From NCBI RefSeq assembly GCF_910592395.1, contig NC_088325.1:5363501-5427500 (forward strand): a stretch of 64,000 bases of DNA, written 5' to 3'. Below are positions 23,300 through 35,164 of this stretch, piece by piece. This DNA is from Lineus longissimus. Taxonomy: Eukaryota; Nemertea; Pilidiophora; Heteronemertea; Lineidae. The number at the start of each line of letters is the position of its first letter. The first letter of the stretch is position 1. Both the position numbers and the translations under genes were made by a program. The notes under the pieces were generated by a model. It did no database searches. It worked only from the letters and a program-made list of their open reading frames with translations, and was not told the DNA's origin.

Positions 23300-23499
23300 T
23301 AAACCCATTGCTTTTGGACATTTTTAAAATTGCCTGTTACATAATGAAGAGACATGATTAGCTGGGTCCAAATACAACATATACATGACAAACTGGATGT
23401 ACCATTATCTGCTGAAAACCGCATTCAATTACATGTATCTTATTCTATCTCTGTGATATTAAAAAAATACATACGGACATTTTCTTTCTGGTAGGACTG

Positions 23500-24252
23500 T
23501 ATATAACCACATTTTAAACAAACTAGCCAAGCATGAGCCATAATTGAGAGCTGGACAACTTCAATTCATAATAGACCACAAATGGTGGCTGTTCCAACAA
23601 GTGTTTTCCCCCTGTTCACATAGCTGCTTTCTGTCCAAGTTAATACATTTTCCCGAATTTTACATTGATGTTGGTAAATAACGATGCTTGTTATCATGTC
23701 AATGTTATCATATGGTTGATCCTATCACTGACTGCCTTTTGTTTGTCTGCAGCATCACTTTTCTTGCCTTTTTAAGTAACTTTACTTTTTTGTCAAATGA
23801 AATCATCAATTCTAAAAAAAAATTCCTGCATCTACCCATTTTGTTCTAGGACCTACAATCTAACTTACCTATATAATGTTTTTTTAAAAGTTAATTGCAA
23901 CTGTGTAAAATTTGACTTGGTAAAACGTATGTAAACCAACTTGCTAAGTGACCATCCCCTTTTGCTTTTCTGTGGTTTTGTCTGTAGGATCAATGCGCTT
24001 AGGGTATATGATAAAGTCCATGTACAATTTGGGGCATATAAACACAGACATCTACTTCATACGATATCTCGCGAAATAATGCACCAGATACAGTGCATTA
24101 TGTAACTTCTTGATTTCGAAACCTTTTCTAAATCTCGCTAAAATTACAGATAAAACGTATCTGAAATACCATTTGGCCCGGAGCGTTGATCATGTTAACC
24201 AATGTGCTTCCACTTCGTCTTTGAAGGCTTATTTTCTCTTGTCTGTTTTCAG
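23500..24252. other. intergenic or intron; one repeat arm
   Basis: Contains the inverse (about 23888-23965) of the repeat at about 12378-12458. Otherwise A/T-rich with no visible gene. The following exon begins after a CAG at 24250-24252. Confidence 0.4.
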
Positions 24253-24389
24253 TTCCGGTTACAGATGTGATACTAGAAAAATTTGTTAGGACAGGCACAG
24301 AGACTCGGCGCTTGCATGAGTACTTCCCGATCACCTGCATCGCAAACTGTGCATCTCCGAGACCCAAGATGTCATGGCTTGTAAATGAC
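24253..24389 (+). CDS. Ig-superfamily receptor, exon: first half of an Ig domain
   Basis: Bounded by TTTTCAG upstream and GTAAGT downstream (phase 2 bases in, phase 0 out). It encodes VPVTDVILEKF and then FPITCIANC...PKMSWLVND. This gives the Cys of Ig strand B and the Trp of strand C at typical spacing. The exon joins in phase to 24817. Upstream exons (signal peptide, further Ig domains) are not identified in the window. The gene is a host gene on the + strand; the precise family cannot be named. Confidence 0.75.
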
Positions 24390-24816
24390 GTAAGTAGAGC
24401 AATATCATAGGATGATGTCTTGACTTTACCAGGTCTACACCGACTGAACCGATTTATTGATCTTTGGTCTTCAGGAGAGCAGAGCTTAAATATGAAGTTA
24501 GTGTCAGTAGTTCCTGGAGCAAAAGAAACCTGCTGTGCAGTCAAAAATGAGCCTTCTGTTCAATATATTACTCATGATAACAATTATGCTACGTCTGAAT
24601 GGGACACCCTTGCTGGCACTGGCAAATACTGTTTCTAATCACAGGTACCCGGATTACATATTGAAAAAGGTGTATTTAAATGGAAACGACCCATTTGCTA
24701 CCATTGATGTATTATCAATCGAGAGTGTATTCTTGATAGAGTGGTATCCACTGAAGTGTATGAGATTAAGATGAAATAATGACTTTACCTTTACAATTGC
24801 CATACTTATTTTCTAG

Positions 24817-25018
24817 CAACCATTTAATGGCAATGCGACGGTCACAGAGTTGGGCTGCACAGGGGCCAAGTACGACCAGAAACAGACTATGAGCACACTC
24901 ATGATGGTAATGAGCACAGACTCAGATATGGAGATAAAAGAATATAACATTACGTGTACGGCAGAAAACGTTGTTGGAAAGACAAAGGTTTCTAAGTCAA
25001 TGTCTGTCAATAATGATG
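24817..25018 (+). CDS. Ig-superfamily receptor, exon: second half of the Ig domain
   Basis: Starts after TTTTCTAG in phase 0 and ends before GTAAGC with one base over. It carries two possible N-glycosylation sites (NAT, NIT) and the strand F Cys in YNITCTAENVVGK, closing the Ig fold begun in the previous exon. The leftover G combines with TA of the exon at 32960 to give Val, so the two are phase-compatible across a 7.9 kb intron holding an LTR element. Confidence 0.8.
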
Positions 25019-26075
25019 GTAAGCATCTTACAATTGTTTACGTTATCATATAGCGTTGCTTATTTTTCGAGATCTCCCACAATGTTTATTTCAGTTCTGT
25101 CGGGTCAGTGGAAACACTATATATATGTAATCACGGTGAATGGCAGAGTTATTCTGGTTTTGAATGATTCTGGTCATAAAGAAGGCTAACACCGATACAC
25201 TCAGGCGTGACATACAAAGGGTTAACAGAGAGAAGCTAGCTCACTCTGGGTGTTAGGTTCAGACCTTATAACCTCATCTCCCCATTCAACATTGGAATTT
25301 TACTTAGGTATCTCGAAATCCGTGTTTTAAAGGAAATCTCGGACAAGGTCGGGATATTTTCCAACAAGTGATAAAACAATGGAGAAACCGTTAAGCCAGG
25401 GACCTGAATCTTACTGGTTATATTGTTACCAAATTAGTTATATATTACCAACTTATTACTAAGGTAAATATCGATAAGATTGTAATCGCAAAAATCTCAT
25501 AAGAAAAGTATTGTCGGAATTTTTTTCTTAGCAAGAAATTATAAGAAAACAATGTCACTAAGAATAAGATTATATTATCGGTAAAATACTAATTGGCTAT
25601 AACTTAACAAGAACATAACTGACAATAGTTTTCTTAACAAGAAATTGGTAATTTCTATGTACTATTTTTTATTAAGAAAAATATCGGTAATTACTTGGTA
25701 AGAGAAATATCTTTAACTCATTTATTGTCGTATGTACGCAGTGCATAACAACTTAAAATTGTATTGATCTCCGCTGGTGTTAAAAAGTTACAACCCTGAT
25801 CTGAGATGCAAAAGTTCCCTAATTTTAAATTTCACCATGTTAATCATCCCATAGTGTGATTTCTCGAATAGGTATCTTACGAATAGATTTTGCTTATTAT
25901 TGTAAACTCGTCTGACAATTAAAATAAGCTGAAATGGTACAAATTACATCAAAAGGTACACCATTCGATCCTGCTTGTACGTTTTCATCATGTCGGAGTC
26001 ACTCATGTTTGCACCTGAAACGAACCCGCCCCGTTCAGATGTCGATTTCAATCAGTGAGCTAATAAACTTACAAA
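25019..26075. other. intron; A/T-rich block
   Basis: Part of the intron between the Ig exon and the transmembrane exon. About 25420-25710 is A/T-rich with recurring TTACCAA/TTGGTAA and AAGAAA strings in both orientations, possibly a decayed MITE. No coding sequence is seen. Confidence 0.4.
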
Positions 26076-26080
26076 GGCGT

Positions 26081-26747
26081 TGTCACAAAAGCAGTCTGGG
26101 AGTAATTGTGACCACTCAGCTTTAAGGGTGTCAGCCATGTTGTTTTTAGTGGAGAGTAGACCTGTACCGGGAAGCATCCGGTGGAAAGTGTGAATTTTGT
26201 GGATAGGATACTTGGGGTAAGTGTCCCAATGTGTGATTATTGTTTGTAAACATGTCTATCATCCATTGGTCCTTCATTAGTTGAGTCTTAGTTTTCCTAG
26301 CTCTCCTTATGAGGAGAAGTTTACCTAGCTGGTGTGTGTATTAGTGTAAGCCAATGTAGTGCTTTGTGACACAGGCTGTATAGGGCCTAGTATGTATTGT
26401 GTGTATGGTGGTATACAGTTTGTAGAGAAGCTGTCAGACTATTTGTGTAAGTGGAGCTCCAGGGTTGTTGTGGTCAAGTTGAATGCCACAGTACGGCGGT
26501 TGTAAAGTGTTTAGTGTTTAGTGTGTAGGTCAGCTCACATTTGTAGTTAAAGCTCAACCGCCCAATTATTGCTGGACATGGAGGACTACGTTTGATGTTT
26601 ATGTGTATAAGGTCATTGTACATATTGTGAAACTAAAGGTTGTAAATATTGTACATTTCAGTCCCTCTACAATAAAGAAGGAGTTTCTGTGAAGAGCGTA
26701 GCCCTGTCTTTCTGTTGGCCGCGGGTGATGAGGGCCCGTCCGCGACA
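26081..26747 (+). repeat. 5' LTR of the Gmr1-like element
   Basis: 667 bp. A polyadenylation signal AATAAA lies at 26671-26676, about 70 bp before the LTR end. It lacks an 11-bp GGGCAAGGTGT insertion present in the 3' LTR. Confidence 0.9.
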
Positions 26748-27471
26748 ATTGGCGACCTTCCTAGGACGAATCAGGACGTCCAGAGTGCCACCACGTTCGT
26801 TATTGAGTCAAGCCGGTGAAACAGGCCTGGTGCCTATTGGTATATATATGCTGCAGCAGCTGCTATTTTGTGCAATATTGAGAGAATGATCTTTCTAGCC
26901 TTGGCTATAGGAACCGGATCGGATTCGTAATGGATGACATGTGGTTTTGGAGACATTGAATGAGTTATGAACTGACATTGAACTGACTTTGTTGTACATA
27001 TCATAAACATTGTGTGCTGAAGGGTAGATATTTGTATTTGTAAATAGATTTGACTATTCGTGATTTAATTGGTGTTATTTTATGTGAGGTGGTAGTAGTC
27101 TAGTGTCCAGTGTGGCGTTTTGACAGACGACCTGTACTTATTTTGGTCGAAGGACACGGTGTTGTGTATCAAGTGTGTTAAGACACTGGTATTTTGAACG
27201 GGTTTTACGATATCAGAGAGACGCGGTTAGGAATTTTATGGTTTAGTTGCGTCGAAGGTAACATTGGCAATTTTCATTTAGGATTGATGGGTGTCATAAA
27301 GACACTGGTTGTTGGTGTGTTGTGGTTAGACCGGAGGTGTAGTATATGTGTGTGGATGTGGGAGTGATTGATTCTTTTCAGTGCAGGTTGGTCTTACCGA
27401 GGTTAGTCAGTGTCAGACTTATTTCTTATCACTAGAGTTGGTGTGACATAATAGTCTATTGTCCGAGTAGA
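26748..27471 (+). other. primer binding region and leader of the Gmr1-like element
   Basis: Begins ATTGGCGACCTTCC directly after the LTR, a plausible primer binding site (TGGCGACC core); the matching tRNA is not identified. The rest of the 0.7 kb leader has no coding frame. Confidence 0.55.
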
Positions 27472-27951
27472 ATGGACGACTTAAAGAAACTGATAGAAGC
27501 GGGAACTGCAATGGGGTACGCGGGTGAGGATCTTCAGAAGTTTGTCAAGGAGCAACAGGCGGTCCAGAGGGATATCAGAGCGCTGGCCAGACAAGCTGAA
27601 GCAGAGAAGATGGAGTTGGTATTACGAGCCAAAGAACAGGAAGAGGCGCACCGGAATGTTGTATGGGAGAGGGAAGCAAGAGAGAAGGAAATACAGCACC
27701 GAAGAGACCTTGAACTGATTGAGGCGAAAGCAAAGGCTGTGACGAAGGATGTTGAACCGAGGGCACCTAAGCCACCTAAGCTTCCCTACTTCAACGAAAC
27801 CCATGATGACATGGATGCATACCTACAGAGGTTTGAGAGGTACGCCGAGACCCAGAAGTGGCCGCAGGAACAATGGGCCATGAATCTGAGTGCTCTACTC
27901 AAGGGCAAGGCTTTAGAGGTGTATGCTCGCTTGCCGTCTGAGGATGCGTAG
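27472..27951 (+). pseudogene. Gag N-terminal part, ended by an in-frame stop
   Basis: A charged, helical start (EKMELVLRAKEQEEAHRN region) leads into LPYFNETHDDMDAYLQRFER and LSALLKGKALEVYARL, a capsid-like pattern common in Gypsy Gag. The frame ends at TAG (27949-27951), but the same frame continues immediately with DFAKLKAALLIRF, which is the usual next part of this domain. The stop therefore looks like a point mutation rather than a natural end. Confidence 0.8.
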
Positions 27952-27975
27952 GACTTCGCGAAGCTAAAGGCTGCC

Positions 27976-30129
27976 TTGTTGATCCGATTTGAGTTGAGGG
28001 TAGAAGGCTTCAGGAAACGATTCCGCACCTACAAACCCGAGATGGGAGAAACGTTCTTGCAATTTTCTTCAAGGTTGAAAAACTTCTTGATGAGGTGGAT
28101 TGAAATGTCCAAGACCGAGAAAACGTTCGGAGGGATTATAGATTTGCTGTTGAGGGACCAACTCTTGAATATAAGCGGTCCTGAACTTCGGTTATACCTG
28201 AAGGAACGGGCACCAGACTCGGTCAATAGACTTACCGATCTGGCAGACCAATACGTAGAGGCTAGGGGTGGCAACATTATAAATGTGGTTAACCGACCCA
28301 GGGTAAATGGCAGTGGTGTTCCAGCCAAAAAGGGACCCAAGCAGGCGACGAGAGCTGATAAATCGCATGGTGAGAAGCCAAGCCACTTTACCGGTAGTAA
28401 GACCTACCCCTACTCGAAGCGACCACTTGTCCCAATGGCAGAGAGAATCTGTCATTTATGCTCCAAGAAGGGACATATTGCACGGGACTGTACAGCAAAG
28501 GCCTCAGTAGCAGTAGATGAGAATGGTCATGAGAAAGAATCACTCGATACAGCAGTAGGATCATGCTGTATCACTACACCTGTGTATAGCCCGTCGATTG
28601 TCTCGACGAGTAAATCGGAGGAAACTGTAAAGACATCCCCTAGTTGTGGCCTATGCATGCCCGTGACGAGAGGATTGGTTGGAAGCGAGGAGGTGAGTGT
28701 CCTCCGGGATACAGGATGTAGTGGGGTGATAGTACGGCAAAGTATGGTGAATGACGCTGAAACAACAGGGAAAACGCAACGCTGTATGCTTGCGGATGGA
28801 ACTGTTCGTCTTGTGCCAACGGCTGAAGTAACGATTGATACGCCTTTCTTCAAGGGAAGGTGTAAGGCAATGTGCATGGAAAATCCTGTCTACGACCTCA
28901 TAGTGGGAAATATCGACGGCGCTAGGGATCCAACAGACCCAGACCCGGGATGGTCACTCGTCCACGCAGTCACCACTAGAGCACAAGCCCAGAGGGAGGC
29001 CCGTCCACAGTCGACATTAAAGGTCCCGTGTGTTCCGCCCCAAATTGGAGATGCAGACGACTTCAAGGAGGTGCAACAGGACGACAAGTCTTTAGAGTTG
29101 CTGAGAGTAAAGGCGAGGGATGGAGTAGTCAAGACGGGTAAAGGAGGCAGGGTGACCGAGTTCAAGCTCAAGAGTGGACTTCTGTATCGTAGTTTCCACT
29201 CACCTACAGTACAGAATGGGAAAGTATGCAACCAGCTTGTTGTACCTACTGGTTACCGAGATGTGGTCATGAAGTATGCGCATGAGACTCTCCTAGCAGG
29301 GCATCTGGGAAGCAGGAAGAGTGGGGACCGGCTCCTGTCACAATTCTTCTGGCCCGGTGTGCATGGTGACATTGCAAGGTTTTGTAGGTCATGCAGTATA
29401 TGCCAGCGTACGACTCCGAAGGGACGGACAGTGAAAGTTCCATTGGGAAACATGCCTGTAATCGGTACACCATTCCAACGGGTGGCGATTGATCTCGTGG
29501 GGCCTATCTCCCCTCCGACCGGATGTGGCCATAGATACATTCTCACATTGATGGACTATGCGACGAGATATCCAGAGGCGACTGCCCTTCGAAAGGTCGA
29601 CACAGTTAATGTTGCGGAAGCTCTGCTTGACATGTTTAGTAGGGTTGGGATACCACCCGAGGTGTTGTCTGATCTTGGGACACAGTTTGTGTCAGATTTG
29701 ATGAAGGAAGTAAGCCGGTTGTTGTCATTCTCACAGCTCACCACGACTCCATATCATCCAATGTGCAATGGACTGGTTGAGAAGTTCAACGGGACACTGA
29801 AGTCCATGCTACGAAGAATGTGCTCAGAACGACCCAAGGACTGGGATAGGTACCTCAGCTCAGTCTTGTTTGCTTACAGGGAGGCTCCCCAAGAATCACT
29901 AGGATTTTCACCCTTCGAGTTGCTGTATGGCAGAACAGTGCGTGGACCAATGACCATACTGAAGGAGTTTTGGACCAAGGAGATCCCTGACCCTGAGATA
30001 CGGACCACGTACCAGTACGTCCTAGACCTGAAGCAGAGACTGGAAGACACTTGCGAGTGGGCACATGACCAGTTGAAGCTCGCATCTGCACGACACAAGG
30101 CCTACTACAATCGTAAGGCAAGGGTGTGA
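27976..30129 (+). pseudogene. Gag C-terminus, protease and integrase of the Gmr1-like element
   Basis: In the same frame as the upstream Gag piece. It carries a CX2CX4HX4C knuckle (CHLCSKKGHIARDC), an aspartic protease site (LRDTGCSG), an HHCC finger (AHETLLAGHLG ... CRSCSICQR), and the integrase core with Asp in AIDLVGPI, Asp in LSDLGTQFVS and Glu in NGLVEKFNGTL. The frame ends at TGA (30127-30129), but coding similarity (a GPY/F-like stretch, LMQWKGPF) continues to a second stop at 30220. Integrase lies before reverse transcriptase. Confidence 0.88.
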
Positions 30130-30225
30130 CGGATGAAGGTTGGGGCCAAGGCCTTAGTGTTGCTACTGACCAAGTCGAACAAGCTATTGATGCAGTGGAA
30201 GGGACCATTTACGATTACTTAGGTT

Positions 30226-31674
30226 GTGGATGACATGGATTACCGGTTGAATGTACATGGCAAGGTAAAGACGTTCCACGTTCATGTTAGTGATAAGTTA
30301 TCCACATCGCAGAAGCAACAGGTTGAGGAGTTGTTGACATCTTTTAGTGATGTACTGTCAGACCAACCCGGCCAGACAACTTTGATCGAGCATGACATAA
30401 AGACTACAACGGATAATCCAGTGCGGGTAAAACAGTACCCACTACCTTACAGTATGCAGTCCACAATAATTAAGGAAATGGAGACGATGCTGCAGATGGG
30501 AGTGGTAGTGCCCACTGACTCGCCTTACTCTGCACCCATAGTGATTGTGAAGAAGAAGGACGGCACAAATCGATTTTGCATAGACTATAGAGCTCTGAAC
30601 AGGATTACTGTATTCGACTCGGAGCCGATCCCATGCATTGAAAGCATCTTTGCGAGGTTATCAGGGAAGAAGTACTTCTCCAAGTTTGATTTGACCAAAG
30701 GTTATTGGCAGGTCCCCTTGTCAGAACGAGCGAGTATGATGTCAGCATTTACAGTTCCTAATGCTGGGCATTATCGTTTTACAGTGATGCCGTTTGGTTT
30801 GGTCAATGCACCAGCCACATTCACTAGACTTATGAGGATTGTCTTGAAGGGGAAGGAGGGTGCAGAGAGTTTTATCGATGATACAATCCTTGGGGACGTA
30901 CCTTGGGAGGTTCATTTGGACTCCATCAGAGACTTTCTGCTGCGGTTAAGGAACGGTGGTTTGACAGCGAAGCCATCGAAGATCTTCATCGGCTATGATA
31001 GCTTGGAATGTTTCGGGCACACTGTTGGCAACGACATTCAGCAGCCACATTGTAGCAAGGTTGAGGCCATTCAGAATGCTCCAGTGCCTCTGAAGAAGAA
31101 GCAAGTTCGCGCTTTCATCGGCTTGGCCGGCTTCTATAGGAAGTTTGTTCCAAACTTTGCCGAAGTAGCTTTGCCGTTGACCGATCTAACAAGAAAGGGC
31201 CAGCCAACCAGGGTCCAGTGGACCGAATCACAGGATCGTGCCTTCACGACACTCAAGCGAGTGTTAACTTCAAGCCCAGTTCTAAGGTTACCTGACTTGA
31301 GGAAGCCATTTATTGTGAGGACCAATACCTCAGACCGGGGGCTCGGGGCGATACTCCTGCAGGAGGACGGAGGAGTGAAGTGGCCCATAGCCTACGCAAG
31401 CCGCAAGCTGTTGCCTCGAGAGGTAAACTACTCAACCATTGAGAAAGAGTGTCTGGCGATAGTCTGGGGTATCCTCAAATTCCAGCGATATGTATATGGG
31501 AATGAGTTCATGCTGCAGACGGATCATCAGCCTTTGCAATATTTGCAGCAGAAAAGGTCTTCCAACTCGAGGTTGATGCGGTGGTCCCTATTATTACAGC
31601 CTTACCGTTTCGTCGTGAAGTACATCCAGGGTTCGGAGAACCTTGGCGCAGACTACCTCAGTCGAACCTCGTAG
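30226..31674 (+). pseudogene. reverse transcriptase and RNase H of the Gmr1-like element
   Basis: The reverse transcriptase blocks are in order: IVIVKKKDGTNRFCIDYRAL, FSKFDLTKGYWQVPL, FGLVNAPATF and the active-site string FIDDTILG with both aspartates. RNase H follows (SDRGLGAIL, LQTDHQPLQYL). The position normally holding the first catalytic Asp of RNase H reads Asn (RTNTSD), an apparent loss of a key residue. The ORF is continuous in frame with the upstream pieces apart from the stops, and ends 60 bp before the 3' LTR. Confidence 0.9.
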
Positions 31675-31719
31675 TCAAAGGTTTTGGTGTGATTCCAGTG
31701 TTACTCAAGTACACACTTT

Positions 31720-31734
31720 TTTAGGGGGGACGAG
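31720..31734 (+). other. polypurine tract of the Gmr1-like element
   Basis: TTAGGGGGGACGAG directly before the 3' LTR start; the G-rich stretch is the expected plus-strand primer. Confidence 0.7.
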
Positions 31735-32412
31735 TGTCACAAAAGCAGTCTGGGAGTAATTGTGACCACTCAGCTTTAAGGGTGTCAGCCATGTTGTTTT
31801 TAGTGGAGAGTAGACCTGTACCGGGAAGCATCCGGTGGAAAGTGTGAATTTTGTGGATAGGATACTTGGGGTAAGTGTTCCAATGTGTGATTATTGTTTG
31901 TAAACATGTCTATCATCCATTGGTCCTTCATTAGTTGGGTCTTAGTTTTCCTAGCTCTCCTTATGAGGATAAGTTTACCTAGCTGGTGTGGGCAAGGTGT
32001 GTGTATTAGTGTAAGCCAATGTAGTGCTTTGTAACACAGGCTGTATAGGGCCTAGTATGTATTGTGTGTATGGTGGTATACAGTTTGTAGAGAAGCTGTC
32101 AGACTATTTGTGTAAGTGGAGCTCCAGGGTTGTTGTGGTCAAGTTGAATGCCACAGTACGGCGGTAGTAAAGTGTTTAGTGTTTAGTGTGCAGGTCAGCT
32201 CACATTTGTAGTTAAAGCTGAACCGCCCAATTATTGCTGGACATGGAGGACTATGTTTGATGTTTATGTGTATAAGGTCATTGTACATATTGTGAAACTA
32301 AAGGTTGTAAATATTGCACATTTCAGTCCCTCTACAATAAAGAAGGAGTTTCTGTGAAGAGCGTAGCCCTGTCTTTTTGTTGGCCGCGGGTGATGAGGGC
32401 CCGTCCGCGACA
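31735..32412 (+). repeat. 3' LTR of the Gmr1-like element
   Basis: 678 bp, starting TGTCAC and ending CGCGACA. AATAAA is at 32336-32341. It carries an extra 11 bp compared with the 5' LTR. Confidence 0.9.
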
Positions 32413-32959
32413 GGCGTAAATTTCTCAGTTACCTGACAACAAGGTCCCATTGCTTATAGGCTGCTTTTCCGATAGAGAAGAGGACACTATTCCTACGATT
32501 TGCCCGAATAAAGTGGCCTTTTATTATATATAATCGCTCTTTTTTTCGAACATCTGTAAAAGGAATATAAGTAAGATACACAATCGAGAAAGTACTAATA
32601 ACTAAGCATCGTCCTTGGGTAGTATTAAAAACATGAGTATATTGCAGGCTGTCTGATAAGGAAGTTTTCCGATTCAAGGCATGATCGCGCGAGGGCGGAA
32701 AGGATCATTTTAGTGCATGTTTGAAGTGCCACTCATTTTAAACTCCAAGTATGGGTGCTAATCATAGTGAACACAGTACCGCCACTGGGATCTGCTGCTG
32801 GTATATCGTAACTGATGGGGGTTTGAAACATGGCGGACGGTCGTTCAAAACATGGTGGGAGGGTGATTGTGTTTTCTCACATAGCCGCTAGGGTTTTTAT
32901 TCATGCATATCAGGTTCAATGATATTGATGTCTTAAATTGTTGATGACTTTTTTTCCAG

Positions 32960-33084
32960 TACCCCGGCCAGTAACTCCCAGTCCACCCCTGCACGGAGTG
33001 GTTGTAGGGTTCGTCGTGATGTCGGCACTATCATTGATTTTGATTGTCCTTGGTGTGAGCGTTAAATATCTTCGGGCGCATAAA
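32960..33084 (+). CDS. Ig-superfamily receptor, transmembrane exon
   Basis: Starts after TTTTTCCAG and ends before GTGAGT. It encodes a proline-rich juxtamembrane linker (VPRPVTPSPPL), a 20-plus residue hydrophobic segment (VVVGFVVMSALSLILIVLGV) and a basic stop-transfer end (KYLRAHK). The incoming phase fits the Ig exon at 24817-25018 exactly, and the exon ends in phase 0. This makes the gene a type I membrane protein with its cytoplasmic tail encoded downstream. Confidence 0.8.
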
Positions 33085-34160
33085 GTGAGTTTTTCAGATG
33101 CTTTGAAGCTTTCTTGTTTATTCTGAACCCTTTACTATGCAGAATCTGCTTTGTAGAGTCATATGGAGTCGTTATCATAAGAATATCATACCCGATTTGA
33201 AAATATAGATTGAAGAGGCTCTTAAAGGGGTACTCTTAAAGGGGTACGGCGTTCGTGTTTACTGGTAAGTCTGGCAAATTGAAATGACGTTGTGTACACA
33301 ATGCACTACATGTAGTGCAGTCATCATTCACGCATTTTTGCTGAAACTTTGCACATATCTGTCTACACAACGGCAGTGTTGAAATTTATCGTCAGTTCTA
33401 CGATTAACGCGATTGGATATTCACTTTTCAATTTCAAAATATTTCAACGAACGTCGTAGGGTTTAAAAGGAAAAAAGAAAACAGATATTAACTCTTATCG
33501 CTGCAAATAAGCTTTCTGAAGTTGTTGCCACATTCAACATTTTATTTTCATTGCTGACTAGCTCGAGATCGAATTGCGATTTTTCTTAAATTCCCCCCAA
33601 ATCAGATAATAATACTGCGGTCCAATCAGCATCAGAGAAAGCTGTGTAGCTTTCAGTTTACGGTGTAGCCTGGGGTCATCACTCTACTCCGGCCAATTGA
33701 CCGTGTTAAAACGATGTCCTGGCGTCGTAAGAAGTTATATTGCAGAGCTGGAGTGTCAACAGAAATATCGGGCTGGTGTCTTCGGAAGATTTTGTATTAA
33801 CATATTATTCCAAATTGTGAGTTAAAGAGATCCAAGCATGGCACAATTCTTTATTCAGACTAGGTGAACGTGGTAAAAATATATAAATTGGTGATTACTT
33901 TTTATGCAGCTCATTGGCTACATAATCATCTGAGGGGAACTCGGAACTGCTAACATGTATTCCCGCTTATTCCCGCCTAGGTTTTAACTGGGCCGTTCAA
34001 AACTCCCCATTTCTATATGCATTTCGCTTTAGGTTTCCTTTAATCACTGATTAAGGTTGTAAGTACGGTCTAAAAGACAATTTCACGGCGTAAAGCATAC
34101 GTATAATGCGCACTTAGGATATCAGGCATAGTATATACGCCTTTAAAGAGGAAACTAGTT
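33085..34160. other. intron, nothing recognised
   Basis: Between the transmembrane exon and the duplicated region. Contains a short tandem CTTAAAGGGGTAC (about 33221-33247) and no further exon I can support. Confidence 0.4.
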
Positions 34161-34719
34161 TAGGTGTAACGGTATTGGCGCCCAAAAGTTAAGTGAGAGC
34201 GAAGATTTCTTATGGCTATTTCAAAATACAGAGGTAATATTCCAAACTTAATATAGAGCAACATAAAGCAAATAGTGATCGAGTGCTCAACTATTATTTT
34301 GATATATGATTACCCCAGCAATAGGCCTGTATATATCGAATTTACGCTAAACTAACCTGGTAGTTTTACAGTCAAGATGGTTCAACGCAGGGAATTAACT
34401 CGATAAATGACGATTGAAATGCATTGAAACTGAGGACGGTATTCAGCTCTCATGTGTCATATTACCCTTTGGTCATCTCTATCGTCCAGGGCCCGGCTGT
34501 AAATCTCCGCTATCTGGTGTGGCGGTCGCTAAACCACCGTTATCTCAGCTGGCCGCCAAGGTCACTCCGTTAGGCTTAGCGGCCGCTATGCACCCGCTAA
34601 GTTAGCGGTACCTCAAGGGTTTTGTCAATGGGTCCTGCCAAGTTTTAGCGGAACGCTTGGGGTTCCGCTAAGTTCGGCGTTCCCAAAACGTAGTGGTTGC
34701 TACATTAACCAGGCTTTGA

Positions 34720-34890
34720 ACAACCGGGCCAAGGTTCCAATTGGTGGAGAGAACCAAGTTGGGCATAGTGCTTTGCTCAAGAACACACAGATAAAACAGC
34801 TATGATCATTCCACATGTTCCAAAAGTCGAACCCGCGACCTCCTGATTATGAGCCCAGTGCTCTATATCGTACATGCCACCACTCTCAGG
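34720..34890 (-). mobile_element. tRNA-derived SINE (partial)
   Basis: On the minus strand a tRNA-like head is readable: an A-box-like TGGTGGCATG, an anticodon-arm-like GGGCTCATAATC and a B-box GGTCGCGGGTTCGA. It is followed by a body with TGTGTTCTTGAGCAAAGCAC and AACTTGGTTCTCTCCACC, which resembles the conserved central domain of several marine-animal SINE families. The 3' tail is not clearly defined. Confidence 0.65.
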
Positions 34891-35164
34891 TATTGGTACA
34901 AGTGAAGGAGTACACAAATAAATAGCAGAATGGTTTATCTGATCCAAAAACTGTCATCTGCATGAAGACAATTGTAACAGCGAACAGTAATTCCCACAGT
35001 TATTCCCACTGAGCACGCTAGGTTATGACATACACAAAGTAATTCTCGGTAAGAGGGTTAATTCCCCTCACTCTGAAGGCAGACGTACGTTTCTGAAGAC
35101 AAATTAAAACAAGCTGTCTATCTCACTGTAAAATGAGCTCATCTTTCTGATTTCTGACTTCCAG

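Larger units (their letters stand above)
20789..23499. mobile_element. mariner-like non-autonomous element with about 200-bp TIRs
   Basis: CAGTCCTACCAGAAAG at 20789 is mirrored by CTTTCTGGTAGGACTG ending at 23499. The arms remain similar for about 200 bp (both contain GAATGCGGTTTTCAGCAGA and GTTGTATTTGGA). The right flank is TA; the left is GA, so the target duplication is imperfect. Inside are a GCTCACC-type dispersed repeat and two inverted minisatellites. No transposase frame is visible. Confidence 0.65.
26081..32412 (+). mobile_element. Gmr1-like LTR retrotransposon (integrase before reverse transcriptase)
   Basis: Two LTRs (26081-26747 and 31735-32412) starting TGTCAC and ending CGCGACA are flanked by a perfect 5-bp duplication GGCGT (26076-26080 and 32413-32417). 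Internal order is Gag, CCHC knuckle, protease, integrase, reverse transcriptase, RNase H, all in one reading frame. This order is that of the Gmr1-like branch of Ty3/Gypsy described from deuterostomes, not of ordinary Gypsy. Three in-frame stops (27949, 30127, 30220) break the frame, so this copy looks dead. The LTRs differ by about ten substitutions and one 11-bp gap, so insertion was fairly recent. It lies in the receptor intron in the gene's orientation. Confidence 0.9.

Noticed and set aside
23038-23424. Repetitive open frames encoding PVSPIPVSPI-like or LFRLFLFRL-like peptides
   Set aside because: Translations of the 15-bp minisatellite with no splice or start support.
26748-26770. Naming the primer tRNA of the Gmr1-like element
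   Set aside because: The TGGCGACC core is suggestive, but I cannot match it to a specific tRNA without a tRNA set.
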